Assembly (NCBI GenBank): GCA_937876275.1
Contig: CALFIA010000119.1
Coordinates: 1-11,263, forward strand
Reading direction: 5' to 3'
DNA from: an uncultured Actinomycetes bacterium
Lineage (GTDB): Bacteria; Actinomycetota; Actinomycetes; S36-B12
DNA: 11,263 bases
The position numbers and the translations under genes were made by a program. Of the stretch, positions 4,963 through 11,263 are shown in pieces. Every line of letters begins with the position of its first letter. Within the stretch, counting starts at the first letter, position 1. The notes below the pieces were generated by a model. It had not been told where the DNA came from. It saw only the letters and a program-made list of their open reading frames with translations, and did no database searches.

Positions 4963-5886
4963 TTAGGCAGATCCCGTTCCGCGATCGATGTCAGGTTCGA
5001 GGAAGACATACTTCGCCGTGGGCACGGCCGCGCGAAGTTTGATCTCGGCGTCATCGATGTCCTGGGCAATCTCGGCGCCTGTTGCGGAGTGCGCAATGGC
5101 GATCTTGGCCGCGACAAGAAGTTCATCCGGCCCGGTGTGGACCGTGCGTAGGTGAATGACGCGCAGTACGCCATCGCTGCTCTCCAGGGCGGTACGAATA
5201 GCCGCGACCTCCTCGGGCAGCGCTGACTCCCCCACGAGCATTGCCGACATCTCCATCGACAGGAAGATCGCGATGATGACGAGGAGCAGGCCGATACTGA
5301 TCGCACCGACGCCGTCCCAACGTCCGTCACCGGTGAGCACAGCCATGCTCACGCCGAAGAGAGCCAGAACGAGACCGACGAGGGCGCCCGCATCCTCGAG
5401 CAAGATCACCGGGAGTTCGGGCTGGCGGGCATCGCGAAGGAAGCGCGGCAGGGAACGGCTGCCGCGAGAGTGGTTTGCCTCCTTGATGGCCGTGCGAAAC
5501 GACAGTGACTCGAGAACGATGGCGACGATCAGAACCAGGAAGGCGATCCATGCATCCTCGAGTTTCTCGGGATGCTGGATCTTGTGAAGGCCCTCGTACA
5601 GGGAGAAGACGCCACCAACTAGGAAGATGACGATCGAGACGATGAAGCCGTAGACGAATCGGCGGCGTCCGTATCCGAAATTATGCTTCGCATCCGCGGC
5701 CTGCTTCGAGCGCTTGTTGCCGATGAGCAGCAGGATCTGGTTGCACGAGTCAGCAACCGAGTGGATCGCCTCGGACAGCATCGAGCTTGAGCCGGTGAAG
5801 AAGAAGGCCACGAACTTGCTCACTGCAATGCCTAGGTTGGCGAGCAATGCGGCAACGACCGCCTTCATTCCGCCTTCGGTGCTCAT
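4963..5886 (-). CDS. Cation diffusion facilitator transporter (ZnT9-like)
   Basis: A 307-residue CDF-family transporter, expected to export a divalent metal such as zinc or manganese in exchange for protons. Membrane helices lie at about 8-30, 36-54, 78-96, 112-130, 160-184 and 192-210, followed by a cytoplasmic domain of about 95 residues. The first metal motif is canonical, H42-SVA-D46. The second, normally HxxxD, reads E164-D165 in LLEDAGALVG, as in the ZnT9-like branch, so metal choice is uncertain. D191 precedes the last helix as in the family. Start: ATG at 5886 (MSTEGGMKAVVAALLANLG) matches usual family N-termini and follows AGGA at five bases. ATG at 5934 behind GAGGGA, adding 16 residues, is a real alternative; GTG at 5964 is less likely. 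The gene is divergent from the DUF1761 gene and just upstream of vapBC. Confidence 0.88.
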   Translation of the reverse strand: MSTEGGMKAVVAALLANLGIAVSKFVAFFFTGSSSMLSEAIHSVADSCNQILLLIGNKRSKQAADAKHNFGYGRRRFVYGFIVSIVIFLVGGVFSLYEGLHKIQHPEKLEDAWIAFLVLIVAIVLESLSFRTAIKEANHSRGSRSLPRFLRDARQPELPVILLEDAGALVGLVLALFGVSMAVLTGDGRWDGVGAISIGLLLVIIAIFLSMEMSAMLVGESALPEEVAAIRTALESSDGVLRVIHLRTVHTGPDELLVAAKIAIAHSATGAEIAQDIDDAEIKLRAAVPTAKYVFLEPDIDRGTGSA

Positions 5887-6054
5887 GAATGTCCTGTCAT
5901 CGAGTGATACCCGCAATTGTTCGCGCGGCACCATTGTGGTCCCTCGACGGGCGGACCGCGTCACGGGATATCAGAGCGTAGGGACGGGCGAGATCCTCAC
6001 GGAATATCGAGCAAGATGCTTGTATTCGCCAAAGTCGACTGCGAGGCTTGAGGC
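5887..6054. promoter_or_regulatory. Divergent region between CDF and DUF1761 genes
   Basis: This stretch must hold both promoters. On the minus strand TACGCT (5980-5975) fits TANNNT and would leave a leader containing GAGGGA before ATG 5934. On the plus strand GAATAT (6002-6007) is a possible -10, and GCGAGG (6041-6046) is the ribosome site for the DUF1761 gene. Neither -35 is convincing, and no operator-like repeat stands out. Confidence 0.3.
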
Positions 6055-6477
6055 ATGCCTTCAATCGTGTGGTGGTCACCGCTCCTCGGAGCTGTCCTGG
6101 CCTTCTTCGTGAACTTCCTGTACTTCAGCCCGAAGGGCTTCTACCCGGCCTGGGTTCGCGCCCTCGGACGTGACCCCTCTGAGCCGCCGATGGGCTCGAT
6201 CTCTCCCGGTGCTGCGTTCGGCGGAACGATCATCGCCTTGCTCGCACAGGCGTATGGCATTGCCCTGCTCATTTCACTTCGCGAGATGTCAGGCACCACT
6301 GTCGGACCGATTCGTGGGTTCGTGATCGGAGCCATCGTCGGCATCGTCTTCGCCGCGGCGCCCGCGTTGGGCCATCGACTCTTCTCGGGCCAGGGCTTCA
6401 AGGTGTGGCTGATCGAGTCAGGCGGAGATATCGCCGGGCTCGCTGCCATCGGCCTCGTGGTCGGAATCTGGAACTAG
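6055..6477 (+). CDS. DUF1761 family membrane protein
   Basis: A 140-residue protein with four predicted membrane helices at about 7-24, 54-75, 85-105 and 117-138. It matches the DUF1761 pattern: the first helix ends in FVNFLYFSPKGFYPAWVRALG (small helix, YFSP, then an aromatic-rich turn and an amphipathic stretch), and the last begins with KVWLIESGGDIAGL before a hydrophobic end in GIW. The family has no known function. ATG at 6055 follows GCGAGG at eight bases. The gene is divergent from the cation transporter and convergent with manA, whose stop is only 10 bases away, with no obvious terminator in between, so the two transcripts probably overlap at their 3' ends. Confidence 0.75.
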   Translation: MPSIVWWSPLLGAVLAFFVNFLYFSPKGFYPAWVRALGRDPSEPPMGSISPGAAFGGTIIALLAQAYGIALLISLREMSGTTVGPIRGFVIGAIVGIVFAAAPALGHRLFSGQGFKVWLIESGGDIAGLAAIGLVVGIWN

Positions 6478-6487
6478 ATCTCGAGTG

Positions 6488-7573
6488 TCAGCGCTGAGTC
6501 GACTGCACGACAGCGACCAGCCCTTCCGTTTCGACCCAGGCATCGGGATCACCGGCACCAATCACGGCTGCTGTCCCCTGACGTAGCGAGATCTCACCGA
6601 TGTCGCTGTCGATGATCGCCTTGCCCTCGACATTGACGACGATGCGATAGGCACCCTTCGGCAGCTTCTCGCGACCGTCACGAAGCAGTCGTACGACAAA
6701 TGGTGATGCGGTCGGCCACAAAGTGTCGCCGAATTCTGCACGCACCACCTGCGGCTCGAGATCAAGGCGCAGCGCTTCGATTGCGCGATCGACGAAGACA
6801 GGCTTGCCGGTCAGGCCGAGGCGGATGACGTTATCGCTGGAGGTCATGACTTCGACCCCCGTGCCACGGATGTAGCTATGCGGAACGCCGGCAGGAACAT
6901 AGACGGCCTCGCCAATGTCGAGGGTGAGGTAATCGAGCATTGCGGTAAGCAAGGCGCCGGTGTCGTTCGGGTACTGCTCTTGCACGGTGCGATACGCCTC
7001 GATCTGCTCCAGCGGAAGGCCCGCAGCTTGCGCTGCCGAGGCAAGCTGACCGATGCGCTCCGGCGCACTGATGCTGAGCAACTCTCGAATTGCCGCCGGA
7101 ATGTCGCGGGCGCGAATGGCGGCCACCGCAGCACTTGTGCCTTGCACGTTCTCCAGAATCGCTGCCGCCTGCTCGGCACTGCGCCAGCCCGCGAATGCCT
7201 CAAAGGGCTCGAGGGCAATCATCATTTCCGTCTTCTCATACGGATCGCTCAGCACACGAGCCTCGCCCGGTTGCTGCTGGCGCTTCCAGCCCGCGGCAGC
7301 AGTCTCCGCATCGGGATGCACCTGAACTGACAACGGGCGAGCAGCAGCGAGCAACTTCACGAGTAGCGGGATCTCCTCGACATCGAAGTGATGTCCGAGA
7401 TGCTCACCGGTGTCGTCACCGACAGGGTCGACGAGCGGCGAGGGGCCGCCAGGATGCACGCCGAACCAGAGTTCGGCTTGCGGACCGCCCGTAGCCTCGT
7501 CAGACCACGCGGCCAGGCCATCGACGATGCCCCAGTCGTAGTCCTTGACGGCGCCACGAACGACGAGAACCAC
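6488..7573 (-). CDS. manA: Mannose-6-phosphate isomerase, type I
   Basis: A 361-residue zinc-dependent enzyme that interconverts fructose-6-phosphate and mannose-6-phosphate, the entry to GDP-mannose synthesis. The type I phosphomannose isomerase signature is clear: Q84 and H86 in SVQVHPD, E116 in KTEMMIAL and H232 in VPAGVPHSYI are the expected zinc ligands, and R251 in SSDNVIRLGLTGK is the expected catalytic arginine. Start choice: the open frame extends to 7645, but that part overlaps the Trm112-like gene and has no family likeness. GTG at 7573 sits two bases after the Trm112-like stop and seven bases after GAGG, and gives the usual opening (RGAVKDYDWG). It is the last gene of the manB/Trm112-like/manA unit and probably translationally coupled. 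It ends convergent with the DUF1761 gene. Confidence 0.95.
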   Translation of the reverse strand: MVLVVRGAVKDYDWGIVDGLAAWSDEATGGPQAELWFGVHPGGPSPLVDPVGDDTGEHLGHHFDVEEIPLLVKLLAAARPLSVQVHPDAETAAAGWKRQQQPGEARVLSDPYEKTEMMIALEPFEAFAGWRSAEQAAAILENVQGTSAAVAAIRARDIPAAIRELLSISAPERIGQLASAAQAAGLPLEQIEAYRTVQEQYPNDTGALLTAMLDYLTLDIGEAVYVPAGVPHSYIRGTGVEVMTSSDNVIRLGLTGKPVFVDRAIEALRLDLEPQVVRAEFGDTLWPTASPFVVRLLRDGREKLPKGAYRIVVNVEGKAIIDSDIGEISLRQGTAAVIGAGDPDAWVETEGLVAVVQSTQR

Positions 7574-7575
7574 TC

Positions 7576-7761
7576 TTAGGCCTCGCGCATGAGCATCACC
7601 GGGATGCCGTTCTCGATGTCGAAGCGTGCCTTGCACACCGTGCATACGATCTGATTCGCGGCCTCATCGGCGACGAGTTCACCATGCGCGTCACATGGGC
7701 AGGCCAGGATGTCCCACAGGCGCGGGTCGAGACCCAAGGCGCCACCATTGCTCGTGCTCAT
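7576..7761 (-). CDS. Trm112-like zinc-ribbon protein
   Basis: A 61-residue protein of the Trm112 / YcaR family: LWDILACPC, a hydrophilic middle, then IVCTVCKARFDIENGIPVML. Four cysteines could hold zinc (C21, C23, C40, C43). The first pair is CxC rather than the usual CxxC, with H26 nearby. In eukaryotes and archaea Trm112 activates methyltransferases; bacterial members are poorly understood. The frame is open to 7881, but ATG at 7761 is right: it overlaps the manB stop by four bases (ATGA) and follows AGGAG inside the end of manB. The manA GTG begins two bases after its stop. This close packing suggests a role tied to the mannose pathway genes, although no methyltransferase is adjacent. Confidence 0.85.
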   Translation of the reverse strand: MSTSNGGALGLDPRLWDILACPCDAHGELVADEAANQIVCTVCKARFDIENGIPVMLMREA

Positions 7762-9152
7762 GCCTCGCTCCTCATGATCGACAGCACAGCATCGCGCAAT
7801 TCGGCCATCTCGGCACCATTGCGGGCCTCGACATTGAGGCGCAGCAGCGGTTCGGTGTTGCTCGGGCGCACGTTGAACCACCAGTCACCGCCATCGACAG
7901 TCAGGCCGTCCATCTCGTCGGTGGTCGTGCCCTCGGCGTAGGCGAGGCGAATCTTCTCGGTCATGGCCTTTTGGTCCTTGACCTCGGTGTTGATCTCGCC
8001 GGAGTTGCTGTAGCGATCGAACTCGCGCATCAGGCTCGAGATCGTGGTGCCGGCCGGAGTCTCACCCAGTGCCGCAAGTGCATGAAGTGCTGCGAGCATG
8101 CCGGAGTCAGCACGCCAGAAATCTCGGAAGTAGAAGTGGCCGGAGTGCTCGCCACCGAAGACCGCATTGGTCTCGGCCATCGTCGCCTTGATGAACGAGT
8201 GACCGACGCGGGTGCGCACCGGAGTGCCACCGTTCTCGATGATGACCTCGGGCACAGCCTTCGAGGTGATGACGTTGTGAATGATCGTTGAGCCCGGGGC
8301 CTTCTTGAGCTCGCGCGAGGCGATCAGCGCCGTCAGGGTCGACGGACTGATCAATTCACCACGCTCATCGACCAGGAAGCAGCGATCGGCGTCGCCATCG
8401 AAGGCCAGACCGATATCGGCACCGACCTCGAGCACGCGCTTTTGCAGATCAACGAGGTTCGAGGGCTCGATCGGATTCGCCTCGTGGTTCGGGAACGTGC
8501 CATCGAGCTCGAAGTAGAGCGCGTCGATGTCGAGCGGGAGCGCCGGCAGGCCGCAGCCGGTGCCGAGCACGGCCGGCACGGTGAAACCGCCCATGCCATT
8601 ACCGGCGTCGACCACAACCTTGAGCGGCCGAATATTCGAGAGGTCAACAAGCTGTCGCAGGTACTTGGCGTACTCAGTGAGCATGTCGCGCTCACTGATC
8701 TCGCCCAGCGGACCGTCATACGCAGGGATAGCGTCGTTCTCGATCATCTCGCGAATCTCGCGAAGGCCTGAGTCCTGGCCGACGGGAGCTGCACCCGCGC
8801 GGCAGAGCTTGATGCCGTTGTACTGGGCTGGATTGTGGCTCGCGGTGAACATCGCGCCGGGGATGTTCAGGTGACCCGAGGCGAAGTAGAGACCGTCGGT
8901 CGACGCGAGACCAATCAGGATGACATCGCAGCCCTGCTCTCGGACGCCATCGGCGAAGGCGGCAACGAGCTCCGGGCCTGAAGGACGCATGTCGTGACCG
9001 ATGACCACCACTCCAGGCCCACCGTCACGCGCCGCGATGCCGAGCACGCGTACGAAGGCAGCGCCTACGGCGTGGGCAAGGTCGGCATCGAGCTGATCGG
9101 GGTAGATGCCCCGGACGTCATAGGCCTTGATGATCTGATCGAGTGAGCGCAC
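7758..9152 (-). CDS. manB: Phosphomannomutase / phosphoglucomutase
   Basis: A 464-residue alpha-D-phosphohexomutase that moves phosphate between C6 and C1 of mannose (possibly also glucose), giving mannose-1-phosphate for GDP-mannose. All four domains show their landmarks: the opening IIKAYDVRGIYPDQL, the active-site loop TASHNP at 103-108 with phosphoserine S105, the metal loop DGDADR at 252-257, the sugar-binding loop GEHSGH at 334-339 and the phosphate-binding loop RPSNTEP at 429-435. The start is GTG at 9152, nine bases after the DUF3499 stop, with only a weak GGG as ribosome site, so translation may depend on the gene before. The stop overlaps the Trm112-like start. Sequence cannot separate phosphomannomutase from phosphoglucomutase; neighbouring manA favours mannose. 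Confidence 0.95.
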   Translation of the reverse strand: MRSLDQIIKAYDVRGIYPDQLDADLAHAVGAAFVRVLGIAARDGGPGVVVIGHDMRPSGPELVAAFADGVREQGCDVILIGLASTDGLYFASGHLNIPGAMFTASHNPAQYNGIKLCRAGAAPVGQDSGLREIREMIENDAIPAYDGPLGEISERDMLTEYAKYLRQLVDLSNIRPLKVVVDAGNGMGGFTVPAVLGTGCGLPALPLDIDALYFELDGTFPNHEANPIEPSNLVDLQKRVLEVGADIGLAFDGDADRCFLVDERGELISPSTLTALIASRELKKAPGSTIIHNVITSKAVPEVIIENGGTPVRTRVGHSFIKATMAETNAVFGGEHSGHFYFRDFWRADSGMLAALHALAALGETPAGTTISSLMREFDRYSNSGEINTEVKDQKAMTEKIRLAYAEGTTTDEMDGLTVDGGDWWFNVRPSNTEPLLRLNVEARNGAEMAELRDAVLSIMRSEA

Positions 9153-9161
9153 GGCCCAAGG

Positions 9162-9641
9162 CTATCGAGGATCGAAATCCTGATCGTCGTCGAAGTCGAT
9201 TCCGTCGAAATCCTCGAAGAACTCACCCTGACGGGTGGCCGGAGCAGCCTCGATCGGAGCCTCAGCCGGCAGATCATCGACGCTGGTCAGCATGCGCAGG
9301 TGTCCGCGACGAGCAACCTCGACGGAGCCACTGGGCACGGCCGGATGCGGGTCGGCGTCGGGCATGTAGCGGGGGCGGGCCGCCTCGCGCACGGCATTGG
9401 CCAGTGCCTCGAGATCATCGCCAGTCGGCTTCAACGCATCGGGATCTGGGGTAATGCGCACGATCTCCCAGCCGCGCGGCGCGGTCAGGCGCTCGCTGTG
9501 CATCTGGCAGAGGTCGTAGCAATGGGGCTCCGCGTACGTGGCGAGCGGGCCGAGCACCGCGGTCGAGTCGGCGTAGACATAGGTGAGAGTCGACACTGCA
9601 GAACCACTGCAGGACGGCTTTGAGCAACGGCGACGACTCAC
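9162..9641 (-). CDS. DUF3499 family protein
   Basis: A 159-residue protein of the actinobacterial DUF3499 family, function unknown. The N-terminal 60 residues are the conserved core: MSRRRCSKPSC gives C6 and C11, then a short beta-rich stretch (TLTYVYADSTAVLG), then HCYDLCQMHSERLTAPRGWE, with C41, C45 and H48. The Cys/His set looks like a small zinc-binding site. The tail is variable and ends in a strongly acidic run (about 141-159: EFFEDFDGIDFDDDQDFD). The gene is regularly found beside manB in this phylum, as here (nine-base gap). GTG at 9641 follows a -10-like TACCGT after seven bases and lacks a proper SD, so it may be leaderless and start its own transcript running into manB. Confidence 0.85.
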   Translation of the reverse strand: MSRRRCSKPSCSGSAVSTLTYVYADSTAVLGPLATYAEPHCYDLCQMHSERLTAPRGWEIVRITPDPDALKPTGDDLEALANAVREAARPRYMPDADPHPAVPSGSVEVARRGHLRMLTSVDDLPAEAPIEAAPATRQGEFFEDFDGIDFDDDQDFDPR

Positions 9642-9648
9642 GACCTGA

Positions 9649-9654
9649 ACGGTA
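9649..9654 (-). promoter_or_regulatory. Candidate -10 box for DUF3499 (leaderless)
   Basis: On the minus strand TACCGT fits TANNNT and is followed by seven bases (TCAGGTC) and the GTG start. The -35 side is poor. If real, it is the promoter for the DUF3499-manB-Trm112-manA unit, placed in the 60-base gap after the DUF5719 gene. Confidence 0.35.
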
Positions 9655-9701
9655 GTGCGAACGGGCGTGAGCGTGTTTGCGGCGCGCCGATGAGGCAGGC
9701 G

Positions 9702-11198
9702 CTACTGAACCGTGAGGCCGGGGTCGACCTGCGCGGTCGGCACCCGCACCTGAGTGCGCAGCGGCGACCATGGGTAGCCGGTGACGAGGTCACCAAACTT
9801 GGACTGCTCGCGTACCCGATGCGAGGCGAGATACGGACCTGAGCCCTCGACCGGCGTGATCACCGCCGTGAACCACTCTGCCTGCGGCTCGGGCAAGGTC
9901 ACGAACTTCACCTCGCCCGCAGGCACGTTCACCCGAATCGGTGCCGTCGGCCGTGCCGCTTCCTTTCCGCCCTTGAAAGGAAGCAGGACGATGTCGACCT
10001 GCACGTCGGTCTCAGGTGCGGTGATGGCGACCTTGACGTCAGTGCTCACCCGAACGGGCAGGCCACTCACCGCAGAAGCCGTGGTCATCGGCTGTGCGCT
10101 CGAACTGAAAGCAGTTTCGTCCTGCACCCCCTTGCCACCGAAGAACTGGCGCATGCCGGCGACCACCGGGACATCGGACGTCACTTCGAGAGTGGCGGCG
10201 TCACCACCGATGACATCAGACATGTCGAGACTCACTACCGATTCGGCCGGCACGTCAATCTGCTCGCGATCAGCCGGCGCGAATGCGCCGTTGGGTGACA
10301 GCACCTTGATGTGAACCGTGGCATCGTCGACACCCGGCGTGACGATTGAGAGCACACGAGCTCCCTTGCCCGGCATCACGCCCGGCACATAGAGCTTCGT
10401 CGACGGCTCGGTGGACTGCGGAATCCAGTCGGTGCCGATGGCAGCAAGCCCGGCCATCTGCTCGTCGGCGACAGATGCACCCACGCGACCGGCACGGGCG
10501 ATGACGTGTACGGCAGTTGCCTTCACGCCAGGAGCGAGGACATCCAGGCGAACTACAGCGCGATCGAGCCCCTTGATGACCAGGCCCTTGCCGGCAGGCG
10601 CATCGATCAGACCAGCAGTGCCGTGAACGATCACGTCGACAACCGCAGGAGTGTCATCAGGGTTGACGAGAACGACGCGGGTCTGACGACCGGCAATCGC
10701 GCCGCCACCGACGAACCAGAAATCAGAGCCAGCGCTCGCGCAGGCGGTACTGGCCATGCCTCGACCATTTCCGCGCGGATCGCGACCCCACTGATTCGCA
10801 ATGAGTCCAGGTGCCAGGGAGCCAACTCCGTAGGCACGAATGGCGGGAAGCCGCTTGCCGAAGGCATTGATCTGGGCCTGACCGCCTGGGGTCGTAATGC
10901 TCGACTTTGCCGACTCCTTGCCGGGCAGAGTTTCCATGCCCGCCTTGCCCGGACGATCGATCTGGCCTCCTTGGCCTGGTACGACTGCGGCAGTCACGCG
11001 AACACCGAGGTCAGAGCCTGCACCGGGTTCGGGACAGAGCAGTACTGCCGACCCCACCGGCTCGATGGCGCTCGCATCGGGGATCGACTCCGAACCGCGT
11101 TGATCGAGCACGGTGCCGATAAGCACGACGATCGCGACTCCAGCGATCGCAATCCACATCCAGCGCTGTGCGCGCAGGGAGGCCATCACGCGATTCAT
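9702..11198 (-). CDS. DUF5719 family membrane-anchored extracytoplasmic protein
   Basis: A 498-residue protein with a short basic N-terminus, one membrane segment at about 13-30 (WMWIAIAGVAIVVLIGTV), and then about 465 residues outside the membrane. The rest is rich in Val, Gly, Ala and Thr with alternating patterns typical of beta-sandwich domains: strands such as TRVVLVNPDDTPAVVDVIVHG, RVLSIVTPG and KVAITAPETDVQVDIVLLP recur, suggesting several similar modules. Two cysteines (C55 in LLCPEP and C153 in STACASAG) could form a disulphide. No catalytic motif is visible. It matches DUF5719, an actinobacterial family of unknown function. ATG at 11198 overlaps the previous gene's stop by four bases and has GGAGG at a seven-base distance, so it is coupled to the gene before. 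Its place beside mannose genes hints at an envelope glycosylation role; this is inference. Confidence 0.8.
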   Translation of the reverse strand: MNRVMASLRAQRWMWIAIAGVAIVVLIGTVLDQRGSESIPDASAIEPVGSAVLLCPEPGAGSDLGVRVTAAVVPGQGGQIDRPGKAGMETLPGKESAKSSITTPGGQAQINAFGKRLPAIRAYGVGSLAPGLIANQWGRDPRGNGRGMASTACASAGSDFWFVGGGAIAGRQTRVVLVNPDDTPAVVDVIVHGTAGLIDAPAGKGLVIKGLDRAVVRLDVLAPGVKATAVHVIARAGRVGASVADEQMAGLAAIGTDWIPQSTEPSTKLYVPGVMPGKGARVLSIVTPGVDDATVHIKVLSPNGAFAPADREQIDVPAESVVSLDMSDVIGGDAATLEVTSDVPVVAGMRQFFGGKGVQDETAFSSSAQPMTTASAVSGLPVRVSTDVKVAITAPETDVQVDIVLLPFKGGKEAARPTAPIRVNVPAGEVKFVTLPEPQAEWFTAVITPVEGSGPYLASHRVREQSKFGDLVTGYPWSPLRTQVRVPTAQVDPGLTVQ

Positions 11199-11263
11199 GC
11201 GGACACCTCCGGCTCATGCATCGGGTCAGCAACGGGGCTGTCGAGATCGTCGGGATCAGGATC
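11195..11263 (-). CDS. C-terminal end of an upstream gene (partial)
   Basis: The frame entering from the window edge reads 22 residues, DPDPDDLDSPVADPMHEPEV then SA, and stops at TGA, overlapping the DUF5719 ATG by four bases (ATGA). The SD GGAGG of DUF5719 lies within these last codons, as expected for coupled genes. The acidic, Pro-rich tail is not diagnostic. In related actinobacteria a large family 2 glycosyltransferase often precedes DUF5719, so that is the best guess, but nothing here proves it. Confidence 0.6.
   Translation of the reverse strand, partial: DPDPDDLDSPVADPMHEPEVSA

Noticed and set aside
6488..6497. Perfect palindrome TCAGCGCTGA at the manA stop
   Set aside because: Ten bases with no loop and no repeat elsewhere nearby; probably chance at a stop codon.
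7574..7645. Upstream extension of manA to 7645
   Set aside because: The added 24 residues lie inside the Trm112-like gene and lack family likeness; GTG at 7573 has a good SD and the family-like N-terminus.
7762..7881. Upstream extension of the Trm112-like gene
   Set aside because: It reads through the end of manB in another frame; ATG at 7761 with the ATGA overlap and AGGAG is far better.
7626..8291. A 221-codon plus-strand ORF opposite manB and manA
   Set aside because: It is the mirror of real codons, crosses several genes, has no ribosome site and no recognisable motif.

Overview
The window reads as a chromosomal stretch of a high-GC actinobacterium (Actinomycetota; GC around 60% by eye). 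The support is the gene content and order: an upstream gene tail, DUF5719, DUF3499, phosphomannomutase (manB), a Trm112-like zinc ribbon, mannose-6-phosphate isomerase (manA) and, further on, S-adenosylhomocysteine hydrolase (ahcY). This follows the conserved manB/manA/ahcY neighbourhood of mycobacteria and streptomycetes. Many GTG starts, several apparently leaderless genes and a 485-residue AhcY with KPEHYRY at its end fit the same assignment. I cannot name a genus.

Layout by position: (a) 44-1039, minus strand: a CPBP-family membrane protease followed by a 75-residue ORF that opens like a response-regulator receiver but is far too short to be one. (b) 1110-1712, plus: a TetR-family regulator, divergent from the protease. 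(c) 1770-2432, minus: a PAP2 phosphatase. (d) 2636-4093, minus: ahcY, with a strong UUCG-loop hairpin after it and a structured upstream region before it. (e) 4250-4917, minus: a VapBC-type toxin-antitoxin pair with a textbook leaderless promoter. (f) 4963-5886, minus: a cation diffusion facilitator. (g) 6055-6477, plus: a DUF1761 membrane protein. (h) 6488-9152, minus: manB, Trm112-like and manA, tightly spaced and probably translationally coupled. (i) 9162-11263, minus: DUF3499, DUF5719 and the last codons of an upstream gene.

The right half is a mannose-activation and envelope-glycosylation neighbourhood. ManA makes mannose-6-phosphate and ManB converts it to mannose-1-phosphate, the precursor of GDP-mannose used for mannosylated glycolipids and glycoproteins. 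DUF5719 is a membrane-anchored extracytoplasmic protein of unknown function. The left half is methyl-cycle housekeeping (AhcY) mixed with accessory membrane genes and a toxin-antitoxin module.

The strongest unexplained signal is upstream of ahcY. There two mutually exclusive RNA folds can be drawn, one masking and one freeing the ribosome binding site, preceded by two further overlapping inverted repeats. This looks like a possible cis-regulatory RNA but is inferred by eye only. A second pattern is a -10 box followed by 6-7 bases and then the start codon, indicating leaderless mRNAs, at four genes. I see no CRISPR array, tRNA, rRNA, insertion sequence, prophage or multi-gene defence island, and no gene-free stretch over 300 bases.
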